Below are positions 1 to 11,014 of a stretch of DNA of 64,000 nucleotides, one piece after another. Made by a program: the position numbers and the translations under genes. Source of the DNA: Benincasa hispida (taxonomy: Eukaryota; Streptophyta; Magnoliopsida; Cucurbitales; Cucurbitaceae); the NCBI RefSeq assembly GCF_009727055.1, contig NC_052351.1, forward strand, positions 55,877,422-55,941,421, read 5' to 3'. Every line of letters starts with the position of its first letter. The first letter of the stretch is position 1. The notes beneath the pieces were generated by a model, which was given only the letters and a program-made list of their open reading frames with translations, was not told the DNA's origin and searched no databases.

Positions 1-1770
1 AATTACCATGCCTATGTTGATCGCACCTGACTGGACAAAGCCATTTGAGCTAATGTGCGATGTTAGCAGTTATGCGATAGGAGCGGTGCTAGCACAAAAG
101 AAAAAAACAATGCCACAGCCCATCACGTATACGAGTAGAACATTGAACCCTGCCCAAGCGAATTACACTGCCACTGAAAAGGAACTTCTTGTGGTGATCT
201 TTACTCTGAAAAAATTTAGAGCTTACTTGCTGGGATCCAAAGTGATAGTTCATATCAACCACTCGACAATCAAATATTTAATGACCAAGAAAGATGCAAA
301 GTCGTGGTTAATTCGATGGGTTCTCCTCCTCCAAGAATTCAACATGGAAATAATTGACCGCAAGGGGACGGAGAACCAGGTTGCGGACCACCTATCAAGA
401 TTAGAGAATCCGGAAGTAGATCACAATTAGTTGGAGGTGAACATAAGCTTTCCAGATGAGCAGTTGTTCAAACTTGAAGAATTACCATGGTACGTAGATA
501 TTGTCAATTACCTGGTCTATGAGCAATTTCTCGAAAATTACACAACCCACCAAAAGAGGTGGCTTATGCATGAATGTAAATCCTACTATTGGGACAAGCT
601 GAATCTTTATAAGAGGGGGTCAAACCAGATCTTGCGTCTATGTGTACCAGAGACTGCTTATCAGCGCATACTGTCCCAATGCCATGACTCACCGTATGGT
701 GGACACTTTGGAGGTCAATGCACAGTAGCAAAAGTGTTACAAAGCGGGTATTTTTGGCCGACTCTATTCAAGGATGCACAAGATTATTCTATAAGATGCG
801 ACAAGTGCCAACGCACGGGAAACATTTCATGGAAGAATGTGATGCCAATGAATATTATATTCGAATTGGAACTCTTTGACATGTGGGGCATAGACTTCAT
901 GGGACCATTTCTACCATCAAATGGTTATAAGTACATTCTGTTGGTCGTTGATTATGTCTCCAAGTGGGTTGAAGCGGTTTTTGCGTTGCAAGCGATGCGA
1001 CGATAGTCTCCAAATTCTTGCGAAGAAACATCTTCACTCGTTTTGGCACCCCACGTGTCATAATAAGTGATGAAGGCTCCCACTTTGCCAATGGCATCAT
1101 CAACAAACTGCTGCTCAAGTACAATATCCACCATAAGGTCGTCACCGCATACCATCCACGAACAACCGGTCAAGCCGAGGTGTCTAATAGGGAAATCAAA
1201 CTGATCCTAGAGAAGGTGGTGAATCCTTCACACAAAGATTGGGCCATGAAGCTAGATGATACCTTGTGGGCATACAGGACCGCCTATAAAACACCTATAG
1301 GAATGTCTCCGTATGCACTGGTGTTTGGGAAGGCATGTCACTTACCACTAGAATTGAAGCACAAAGCATTGTAGGCATTGAAGAAGCTCAAGTTTGATTT
1401 GAAGACTGCGGGGGAGGTTAGAAAACTTCAGTTTCCCAAGCTAGACGAATGGAGAATTCAAGCATATAAAAATGCCAAGATCTACAAGGAACGCACAAAA
1501 CGTTGGCATGACAAACGACTATGCAAAAAGAATCTCCAGGTTGGACAGAAGGTCTTGTTATACAATTCTAGGCTATGACTTTTTCCCAGAAAATTAAGTT
1601 TACACTGGTCCGAACCATTTATAATCAAAGAAGTATTCCCACATGGTGCGGTCAAATTAACCAATGAAGGAAGGACCAACACATTCAAGGTCAACGGGCA
1701 AAGAGTCAAGATATATCACGGAGGAGACTTACACCGCGAGAAAACCACCGTGGACCTGAGGAATTCCTGA
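1..1770 (+). pseudogene. Ty3/gypsy (Athila-like) pol fragment: RNase H and integrase
   Basis: Entered mid-gene at the window edge. Positions 8-430 encode an RNase H domain (motifs [32 protein letters not shown]). Positions 431-1006 encode the integrase zinc-binding region (CDKCQRTGNIS) and the first catalytic Asp (WGIDFMGP). Positions 1018-1374 carry the second Asp (IISDEGSHF) and the Glu (GQAEVSNRE), and 1378-1740 the integrase C-terminal part ([15 protein letters not shown]). The order RNase H then integrase is that of Ty3/gypsy; the wording of the C-terminal part is typical of the Athila/Tat group. It is broken: a frameshift in the T-run near 977-981, stops at 1372-1374 and 1576-1578, and another stop near 1768. 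The upstream reverse transcriptase lies outside the window. Confidence 0.9.
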
Positions 1771-2250
1771 CTGAAGAAGAAATGAGCAGTCCCTACGATA
1801 ATATGCGATACAAACTCATCAGGGATGCATTTTTTGAAGTATCCTTTTGATATCTTTATTTCATGAACTTACTTTACCTTTTTGTACAAACATGACTCTT
1901 TAAAATTATCAACTCTCTCTTTCATACTTTTTACCGTCTTAATATTTAGCAACGATCGTAGTAAACGATTGCTGTGGAGCTACGCGATAAAGTAAAAACA
2001 AGCTACCAGTTCATTCAGCCCATCACAATCGAGGAATCAACCCGCCACAAAGAAGGTTTTGATCACAGATGATGCGGGCAGCAGAGAAAATTTGGGGGTT
2101 GTATCTTTCTTTGACTTTCTACTCCAAATTTTGCACTCTCGTATCTCATTTTAACATTGCTAATTTTATCATCGCATCATCTTTAGTTTGGCACAATCAT
2201 TGAATGTTGCAAATTTGGGGGTTATATCTTTCTTTGACTTTCTACTCAAT
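1771..2250 (+). other. 3' noncoding tail of the Athila-like element with duplicated polypurine tract
   Basis: No gene is visible. Two nearly identical blocks of about 45 bp occur at 2085-2130 and 2206-2250, each with AAATTTGGGGGTT followed by a CTTTCTTTGACTTTCTACTC stretch. The G-rich part looks like a polypurine tract, the start site of plus-strand DNA synthesis in LTR elements. No 3' LTR follows; sequence of another element begins directly after the second copy. Confidence 0.5.
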
Positions 2251-3495
2251 CTTCTTTTCATGAGCTAACTTTAGGATCAACTCCTTCAGCATTAAACATT
2301 TTTCAACTAGGTGATTGACGAATCAGTGATACTTGTAGTAGTTGGGGTCGTTGACTTTCCCTAACTGTTCTTGTCGCTCACACTGTGATAGTTGAATGAG
2401 TTGTTTCTCTAATAGTTACTTTAACATGTCTGCAACATCAGAATCAGGGAATGGGTAAACTTTTTCCTACCTTTCTTTAAGAGTTGAACGACGCCTATCA
2501 CCCTAATTGTGTTTTCTTTCAAATTTTGTTTATTTTTCTTTAGTAGAAAATTTCATTGAGGTTGCATGAACAACTATAGATTTTTTGGTGGCACCATTTA
2601 CGATCTTTTCAGTGCTCTTGGTTTCATTCTTGTCTTTTCTCACCTCAGGAACCAAAAAATCCTTAGTTCCCTTATTAGTGATGCTCAAATTCATGTCAAG
2701 GGCGAGAGTCACTAGCTCTTTGAATATACGAAGTTTTATCCTTTGTAGAATGCAGAGAAGTTCCCAATACATGCCTTCAATACACATCTCCACTAGTGAG
2801 TCTATCTTTGCAATCCATAATCAGAGCTCACCATCTGTTGATGTAGTAGATGATTGACTTTCCTTTTTTCTTCTTGATGTTTTTCAGCTCCATCATACTA
2901 ACGATATGTCTAGTGTTGTAACAATAGTTTAAGAAGTCTCTTTTCAGCTATTCCTAACTGTCATTCTCTTCCAACTCCAAATTGCACCAATCAAAAGAAT
3001 TTCCTTTCAAGGTTTGGATGAATTGCTTAACCAGCAAGCCTCCTCTGGTTTCTACATTTTCGCAGGTTTCAATGAAGTGAGCAACATGTTCAGATTGCCC
3101 TTTCCATTGAAATGCTGGAACTTTGGAGATTGGTACCCAGCTGGCATTCTCAGGTTGTCGATTCTCTTGGTGTACGACTTGGAGTACATAAAAGAAGATA
3201 ACAACGGTCCTCTATACCAAGCCCCTATGGAGTTTGTAATCATATTTTGCAATTGTTGAAGCGATAGCGAGGCGATGGAGGCAGTTTGTTGTGGCTGATT
3301 TTCTTGCAAGACAGTCTTTCCTTTGTCATTGGCTTTGGTAGCTGGAGCTTGACTCGTCTCAACAGTTTCTTGAGCCTGCATTTGATCTCTTAAGGAAACA
3401 ATTTCATGGTCTCGCTTTTCAACAACTTTCATTAAAAGATTTATCTTCCTCTCCATCTCTACCATGGCTACCTCAGTTGTTACATCCACCATCAT
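2250..3495 (-). pseudogene. Ty3/gypsy gag fragment
   Basis: Read leftwards from 3495. The start encodes a coiled, charged N-terminus (MVEMERKINLLMKVVEKRD) and then the motif MYSKSYTKRIDNLRMPAGYQ at about 3180, which I recognise from gag proteins of plant gypsy elements, especially cucurbit ones. A second open piece at 2530-2793 (EMCIEGMYWELLCILQRIK, NKGTKDFLVPEVRKD) is the later part of the same protein, and around 2260-2380 a degraded C-terminal stretch (EKCLMLKELILKLAHEKK) follows with stops. The middle of gag, between about 2800 and 3050, is frameshifted. Pol is missing: the sequence ends at the junction with the oppositely oriented Athila-like element. Confidence 0.8.
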
Positions 3496-3803
3496 GATAG
3501 ATACTACATCAAAATGTTATTCTTTCTTTGATCGATCAGTAGAAAGAGCAGAGTTGTCAAACAGAGAAAGAATAAAATTTTGATGTAGTATAACAGAGCC
3601 TTGTTCGAGTAGAAAATTCCATCAGTTGTTCCTAGATTTTCTTCACGATGTCAGAGCCTTGTTCTTGCTCATGCAAGATTCCTTTTGACTGACACCGGTG
3701 ACAAGTCTCGTATATGATCCGCTTGTAACAATTGCTTTGAATGCAACTTTCTTTGGTGTCATTTTTTTGTTTGAATGTTGAGAGATAGATGAGAGGTAGA
3801 GAC

Positions 3804-3822
3804 GTCCCACTGAGTGTGCCAA
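3804..3822 (-). other. Candidate primer-binding site of the gag-carrying gypsy element
   Basis: On the minus strand this reads TTGGCACACTCAGTGGGAC, just inside the LTR end at 3825 and upstream of gag at 3495. The position and the leading TGG fit a tRNA primer site. I cannot assign the tRNA without a search. Confidence 0.55.
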
Positions 3823-3824
3823 TT

Positions 3825-4651
3825 TGTTCGCACGAGGTTCCCATAAAAACGTGTTTCATGGAGTTGAACTTGTGTTGATGTAGATTTTATGTGGATGTAA
3901 TTCAATCTCTAGTACTTGATCATCTGATTCTTTCTTAGTTTAATGTGTACACTAGACTTGAGAAAGCGGAGCACGTGATATTCTTGAAGTTGAAGTCTTG
4001 GAAGAATCTTTGTATCTCTAAAGGACTTCAGTTTTCAAGTGTGATCAGCTTTAGGAGTTAGGGAGTCTTCTGATTATTGGGAGAATTCTCTCTAGGCCCT
4101 TAAGAGTATGAAATTTCTGACCCCACAAATGAAAAGAACTTTTCTACTTATAGAGCGCTCAAGTGGGCTTTGTGGATTTGGGCTTGGTTGGTCCATGGAC
4201 CTAGGCCTGGCCTTTGGGCCTAATTAATTAGATTTGGATCTTCTTTGACATTTAGGTCAAATTAAGTATATTCTTGGGTCCAATTTAACTTTTTCCTAAA
4301 CTTAAATATTTAATTAGACCAAAATAATTAATTTGTTCTAACGGTCAAGATGAAAACACATGACATCACTAGGATTCGCCAATTTATGACTTCAATTTCA
4401 ACTTGGGCCACATGCCAACTTTTAATTAATCCCAAATTCAGTTACTTGCAATTTCATCATTAATTTAGTAAATGACATAACAATTTGTGATTGGTCCAAA
4501 ATTTCTCATTCAACATTAACTTTTGAAAAGAAATTTACAACATGAGATTGCATAAATAGTCCAAAATAATAATAATTATGATTATTATACAAATAAAATT
4601 TAGATTCTAGTTGAAAAATCTTCAAGTCAAAGCTTGGACCATTGTCCAACA
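3825..4651 (-). repeat. 5' LTR of the gypsy element (minus orientation)
   Basis: The right-hand LTR of the gag fragment. The plus strand begins TGTTCGCACGAGG next to the primer site and ends ...GTCCAACA, so the ends are TGTT...AACA. The right boundary is inferred from that terminal match only; the sequence beyond is a different LTR family. Confidence 0.55.
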
Positions 4652-4657
4652 ATGAGT

Positions 4658-6655
4658 TGAAGGGATTGAATCCCAAGCGGAAGCGCATGAATGTTGTACA
4701 AATTTTAATTTCAATTTGAGATACAATCAGAAAATATAGAGAATAACTAAAACATAGGATAAACAATCTCTAATCAATATGCTAAAGGAGAAAAATGAAG
4801 AAATTCTACTTACCTTTGTAGAATTCACAACCTCATGAATCCTCTCCTGATCTCACGAACAAAAAGGATCATTCCTCGGCCTCACCAAGAAAACGCAGTG
4901 ACGAAGGAGAGTAAGGAGAGTACCACCTTGAAGGCTTTCTTGTTATTCTCAAGGAAGAGAACTATAGAGGAGTTGTGGGCTTGTTGTTGATGAATTTTGG
5001 GGAAAGGGAGAGAACTTTTCTCAGAGAGCCCTTTTTTCTCATAAAGAGAAAATCCTAGTGAAAAAACGTAGGAGGAAGAAGATGAATTCCTCTATCAAAC
5101 GTGAACTACTTCATGTAAAAGTGGGGGGTTTGAGAGATTAATGGGGAGGAAGTTATATTATTTAAAAAACAAAATTTAATAAATAAAATTTTGAATTTAA
5201 ATAAAATATAATAACTAACTTTATTATGTATTAATAAAACTATATGTTATATCACATATAACATTTAACCTATAGTTTATATTATATCATATATCATATC
5301 TATAGTTTATTAATCTCTCAAATAATCTATAGAATTAATATGAACCACATTCATATTAATTTTAACTTTTAGTCGTTATATGAATCATATTCATATAATT
5401 AATATTTGAATCAAATTCAAATATCTATTTCTCCTATAAAAACTTTATATTATAATGTATTATAGATATTATATTAATTATATCTTATATAATCAATTTC
5501 TTTTAACTAATTTGAACAATTCAAATTAATCCTATAATGTATCATATACATTATATTATTTATATCTCATATAATTAATTAGTTCCCTTAATTAATTTGA
5601 ACAACTCAAATTAATCTAAAATTCATTATATTCTCATTAATCCTAATTGAGCTAACTAGGGAACCTTATGGACCTATAGATTGAAATACCAATGGTACTT
5701 GATTAATTAATTAAACTCTTTAATTAAATTAATGAACTTCCATTAATTGCCAGTCAATCCACTAAAGACCGACAGTTGTACTCTTTGTACTATAGATATA
5801 TTTCTATGTCCATTGGATATAACCAATCAACAATACGTTGACCCTTCACAATTTGCTCGTAAGTACAGATAGGCCAAAATTACTGTTTTGTCCTTGTAGT
5901 TACCTTTAACTTCTTAAGTACCACTGACCCATCTAATGAACCATTAGTTATAGTCCAACTATAATTGAATCTCTCTCTGATCAGGAGAGAGAGCGCCACA
6001 TTGTTCAAGTCCCAGAATGAGCCTTTAAGGAAGCACTTTCTCTACTTATCCTAACAATGGGGAAGGAATGAATTTCTTCTTGTATAGCTATGTTCCCAGC
6101 TCCCCAACCAGACGAATCCCCAAAATGGTAGACATATTGAGTCGACGAAACTGACCACTCTCACCCATGCAAATCATAGGACCGCCCTCATAGACAGGAA
6201 TTCACAACTCACTCAAGATTTAGGTCACCTATGGTCATCTTGGTAAAATGTAAGTCTCTTCTAGTAATGTTGTTATAAAGAGAGACTATTCATTTCAGGG
6301 TCCAGTCTTATATAAACTCTTTGTATAGGATACATTTACTCACATGTCTCCACATGAATGATCAGGATCAGATCATTTGTAGCACTTTACAATATTTATA
6401 ACAACTATAAAGCATGTTGTATCTGTAGTGTTACCAGGATAAAGTACCTAGCCTTATCCATCTACTACAGAGTGTTTAGGTTATTACTTAAACATGATCC
6501 ATCTGTATGTCTCCACATACATGTTCAAATTACATAAAATAACCTAGGATCTTAGTTTATTAGATTGAGTAAATGCACATAAAATAACAATTATATTTAA
6601 TGATAATGATTTGTTTACAGAGACTTACAAACCACGAGAATAAAGAGAGATTTAG
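4658..6655 (-). repeat. Diverged solo LTR, family R (the same family as 17622-19762)
   Basis: The minus strand matches the long LTRs further along in the same order. Examples are the block around 5760-5840 (complement of 'TGGTTATATCCAATGGACA...AGTGGA'), the block at 5990-6130 with GCGCCACA and GACGAATCCCCAAAATGGTA, and 6310-6400 with AAACTCTTTGTATAGGA and GATCAGGATCAG. The part at 5160-5640 is very AT-rich with repeated ATATAT/TTAATT words, as in the other copies. It carries many small gaps relative to them, so it is older. No internal element sequence lies on either side. The exact ends are uncertain. Confidence 0.6.
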
Positions 6656-6659
6656 GAGT

Positions 6660-7620
6660 GTGTTGTTTTCTTTTGTGGAGAGACTTTATTCTTTGTCCTT
6701 TTTTTTCAACTTTATTGGTTAAAGCTTTTTGTTTGTTGGTTTTCATTGTCTCTTTGACCTCACATTCTCAAGGTGGCTATCACCCAACACTTTCAATCTA
6801 CGCTTGGCCTTCTGTTCAACAACCTAAATGATAAGAATGTTAATGATAAAAGTTGATTATAAAAAGAGGGATATCTTAGTTTGATATTCACCTTCTTGTT
6901 TGTTTTTTATTTTTTTATTTTATTTTATTTTATTTTTTTGTCTCTTCTTTAATTCTTTTCATCATCAGTAACTTCCTCAACTTGCTGCAAAAAAATGCTT
7001 TCAAGTTAGAAAATACCTTGTTACTAAGATAGAACACTATCATTGTCGTGTCTATCACTACTTAGCACTGTCCAAAATCTTAATGATATCTTAGTTAAAT
7101 ATTTACCTTTTTCTCACTTGCATGTTTTGTTTTATTTTCCCTTCATTGATTATGTTCTTTTATCATTGTCATCATCAAGATCAAGATTGGTTTCCTAAAC
7201 TTCAATTCCTGTAAGAAAATGTTGTGAAAATTCATTGTTGCTAAGATAGACAGATATGATGATAGAAAACTATCGTTGTCTATCACTGATAGAAAGTAAT
7301 AAACTTCTATCACTTAGAAAATCTTGAGAAAAGAATCAGACCTTCTACTTCTCTTGTGTTGGGATCTAAGCTTCCTCCAACTCTTATGTTTGCATGTCTT
7401 GTGTTTCGATCTTAGCTTCCTGCAACAAAAAACATATTTTCATTCAAAATATAGTGATAGGGACAAACAACCATCATTGATAGACAATGATATACTTCTA
7501 CCACTATCTATCACTACAAACATTTAGAAAATACCCAAACCTTTTCTATACCTTCTTTATGTCGTATCTGATCTTCAATCTACGAGAAAAAAAAATAGTT
7601 TATATATTTATTTACTATTA
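6660..7620 (-). other. Chain of small exon-like units separated by TATCAC-repeat introns
   Basis: On the minus strand several short purine-rich stretches are each preceded by a pyrimidine tract ending in CAG or TAG and followed by GTAAAT/GTGAAT-like donors. Examples lie near 7410, 7205, 6985 and 6820. Sequences between them contain TATCACTGATAG-type words. This resembles the Lys/Glu-rich small exons seen in decayed plant Ulp1/DUF1985-type genes, but no frame stays open across the units. I name no product. A T/A-rich run at 6905-6940 is low complexity. Confidence 0.3.
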
Positions 7621-10307
7621 TTTTTTTGGACCTTATGATGAGAGGGAGGAGGTAGGAAAGGGAATGGAAGGACACAAACTTGAATTTAATTTGGTGGTAC
7701 TTTTGGGATGGCAAAGAGAGCTAAAAGAGGCAGTATTAGAGGGAGAAGGAAGGAATAAGGAGGGCAAGTTTGGATGCGAAATTTTCATGAGAAGGTTAGG
7801 TTGGAAAGTAGGAGAAGATTTGGGAGAGATTTTGTGGGTAAGAAAAAGAAAAAGGGTTGGATTAAATGGAAATAGGAAATGGATAAAAGGGAATTTAATT
7901 AGAAAAATGAGGTAAAACTTTTTTTTTTCTTGAGGGGTTTTTGTCAAAATGTGTTTGTTTGCTCAACAAAGGAAGGTAGTTTTAAAAATAAAGACTAAAA
8001 GTAGAAAAAATTGGGCCTATTCACTTACAGAAACTTGTGTACATACATTTTCTATGTATTTGCCTCTTTACTAACATTTTGTGTCTATTTGGGTTATTGC
8101 ATATTTACCTTTCACTTACATTTTCTATCTACAATGAAGTTGATACAAGTAAATAAAATGCAACTTTTCTTTTTTTCTTTTTCATATATGAAGAAAGTGA
8201 TGTAAATATATCTTGCCAAGAATTCGTCATTTGTCACCATTTTTTTTAGTATAGGGATGAGACAATTGAATCTCTGACTTCAAAGTTGATAATCAAGAAC
8301 TACGACAATTGAGTTATACTCGTTTTTTAGCATTTCGTCATTTTGTCACAATTTTTTATTTTTACAAAGGGTTCACAAGTCACATTCTCTGTCATTTTGT
8401 ATGAGTAGATAATTCTTACCCAAAAGATATGTTCAAAAGTAAATTTTGCATAAACGTGAAATAATTATTATGTCTTTTTAAATGACTCAGACAGAAATGT
8501 TTATAATTTCTTCTAATTTCTTTTAGACTATCTATGCATTGTGATTTTCAATCCTTGAGACATGGAGCTTATAGTTGGAGTTCAGTTTAATGGTGATATT
8601 TGTGAATTATATTTTGAATGTTTGAATCAAGCCGAAATTCAAAGTCTACCAATTAAGGGTTGATTTTGCTTGACTTGAGAAAAAAGTGTTTTTCAAAACG
8701 CTCATTTTTATTTAAACACTTTTGACAAAAATTATTGAAAATACACTTCAAAAGCTATTTTGAGTGATTGCCAAACACTCCAATTTTTTCCAAAATAACT
8801 TATTTTTTAAACTGAACACTTGAAAATGTATTCCAAATACATCCTAAAGCTTTTGTCATTCATTTTTATGAGTAGTTGAACTTATATTAACTTTCATGTC
8901 TAAATATGATTGGGATGAAATAAAACTATGGATAGTTTTTATTAAAAGAATAACCGATACAAAGCTATTTTCTAATTTTCTTGGTATTTAGAAAGCAATG
9001 GTATTATATGTGAGTTTTTGAGACCTCCTGGTCAAATTCATATGAAATTTTGTTATAAATATTTTTTTTTTCTTCTTATAATTTGTGGTGATTTGTTCCC
9101 TTATGATTTGTTGGATATCTTTTGGATGGGTTGTTGCACTTTCTTTTGTTATGTTCACAGTTGACTTTAATAATAGTGATTTTATGTTTATTTAATTGTG
9201 ATACCAATTTATCGGTGTGATCACAATGATAGGCATATCAATGATATATTGATATCAATATCATTTCTTCCTAGTGCCTGCCCCCACTTAGACTTTTATA
9301 TATGATATGATTTAACATTTGAACTTAATAGATGGTATGAAACTAAAACATTCTAAGAATGAAGCAACCAAGTTACCAAAAGACTAAAGAAAGAGAAGCT
9401 CCAGTTACACACTTGCAAAATATGGTTGAAGTACAAGTTACGATTAAAGAAATTTTAAGAAGATTGACAAGTCAAGAAAGTACATCTATCACGTAATGAA
9501 AGCTAGAATAGTCTAAATGTCAATTAAAAGGTAATACATATAATACTTTCTTCTAAAAACTATAGCTTATTCTAAAGTGTTGAATTAGATTAAAAGTCAA
9601 AGTGTTATGACTATCATCCAGTTACGGTAGTCATAGTTTCAAATTAACTAAAAGACTATTTGTAGTGACTTGGTATAACTGAATTGCTATGACTATCCTA
9701 CAGCTATGGTAGTCATAGACTAGTTATTGATATTGGGATCCCAATTTCATGAATGTTGGTTAGTTTTGATGTATAATGTGATGTGTTGGAATTGATTTTT
9801 AAATTCTCCTCTTCTCAATTTAAAAGCAACTCAACAAAACTTAGTCCATAAATACCACCCATTTCTTATGGAACATATGACTATTGTTTTATTTGTTTTT
9901 GTTGAGTTTGTTGTATTAGTTGTTTTTCTTGACAATCGTTGTTGCTTGGGTTGATAAGTTATTATTATGGTTTCTACTAAGTTCATGAGTTTATTTGTTG
10001 AATTGAGTTTATGTTAATAAGTTTATATGCTTTTGTGTTTATTTATAATTTTTAGTTTTTCATTGCGAATATAAAAGAATGATGCTTCATGTTTGTTGAG
10101 TTTGTTGCATTAGTTGTTTATCTACTAAATTCATTTTAGTTCATAAGTTTTATTAACTTAGTTTGTGTCAATAAGTTTAGTTTATGTAACTTCTCCCTAC
10201 TTTAATTATTTATTCTCACGTGTTTATGTATTTTATATTTTTATTAATTTTTTTTCAGATATCATCTATTGTGGTCTTTAGTAGAGGATTTCATAAAGTT
10301 TGATTCA
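7621..10307. other. Noncoding AT-rich stretch
   Basis: No recognisable protein or RNA gene. A purine-rich patch at 7640-7910 is open on both strands by composition, without family resemblance. A segment at about 8650-8850 (AAAAAAGTGTTTTTCAAAACG ... GCCAAACACTCC) looks like the core of a common plant MITE-like repeat, but I cannot find its ends. A pair of hairpins lies at 9606-9718. Confidence 0.4.
9606..9718. repeat. Two copies of a TATGACTA...TAGTCATA hairpin
   Basis: The first copy, about 9606-9636, has arms TATGACTA and TAGTCATA around a 14-base loop (TCATCCAGTTACGG). The second copy, about 9688-9718, has arms CTATGACTA and TAGTCATAG around TCCTACAGCTATGG. The loops are alike (ATCC...AG.TA.GG), so the unit was duplicated. 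No function can be read from the sequence. Confidence 0.6.
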
Positions 10308-10312
10308 GACAG

Positions 10313-10958
10313 TGTTGGGCCTGCTTCTTGTTGAATGTATTTTAAAAGCCCAAATGATGATTCCAGTGGTCCTGTTTTGCTAATCCAATTCGTGAGCCCA
10401 AGAATTTTGGTTTGGTAGAGTTCTTGGCTATTGTTTGTCCACGAACTTCCAGATGATATGTTCCACATGGTTCGCTCCACTAACCCTTGCCTGATGGAAG
10501 TGAAATGAAAACTTTATTCTGATAGAAATTTGTACAGAATTAATTTCTCTCTCTCTCTCTCTCGTTCTCTCTTTCGATATTGCAGAACTTCTCTAACCCT
10601 AATCTTTTGTTTATTCTGTGTGACTGCTTGAGTAAACGATTGGTGATAAAGAGCATGCAATCTTGTAGAAGAAAAGAGGAAGAAGAGTTCTATACAACAA
10701 TATACGTGTTCGGCAAAATGATGCCTATATCCACGGGAAGGAGGGGAGATCTTATTCAAGAGCTAAGTCACAGTTTTTCTTTTTACAAATTTCAAGCTTT
10801 CTTGAAGCTTTTGTATATTGTTGTATATTACAAAATTTGTAAATGATGAGTATTTATACTATTTTTCTTATACAAGTAGTTACAATAACAACCTGTAAAA
10901 AGTTAAAGAAATGTGAACATCTGTTGAATATGTTGAATGTTTGAGCTTATTTACTTCA
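10313..10958 (-). repeat. 3' LTR of the 10.3-15.8 kb copia element
   Basis: 646 bp. It contains a (TC)n microsatellite at about 10543-10563 and matches 15100-15760 throughout, with scattered substitutions and small gaps such as a 15-bp stretch near 15194 absent here. Confidence 0.9.
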
Positions 10959-11014
10959 AATCTCCACCTTAAGCTCAACATGCAAGCTCTTCTCCTTCCA
11001 GATTTGACATATCT

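Noticed and set aside
7487..7947. Overlapping open frames of 142 and 104 codons
   Set aside because: Both strands are open because of purine/pyrimidine bias; no motif or homologous family is recognisable.
10514..10846. Open frames inside the copia LTRs
   Set aside because: They are repeated in both LTRs and include a (TC)n microsatellite; LTR sequence is not coding here.
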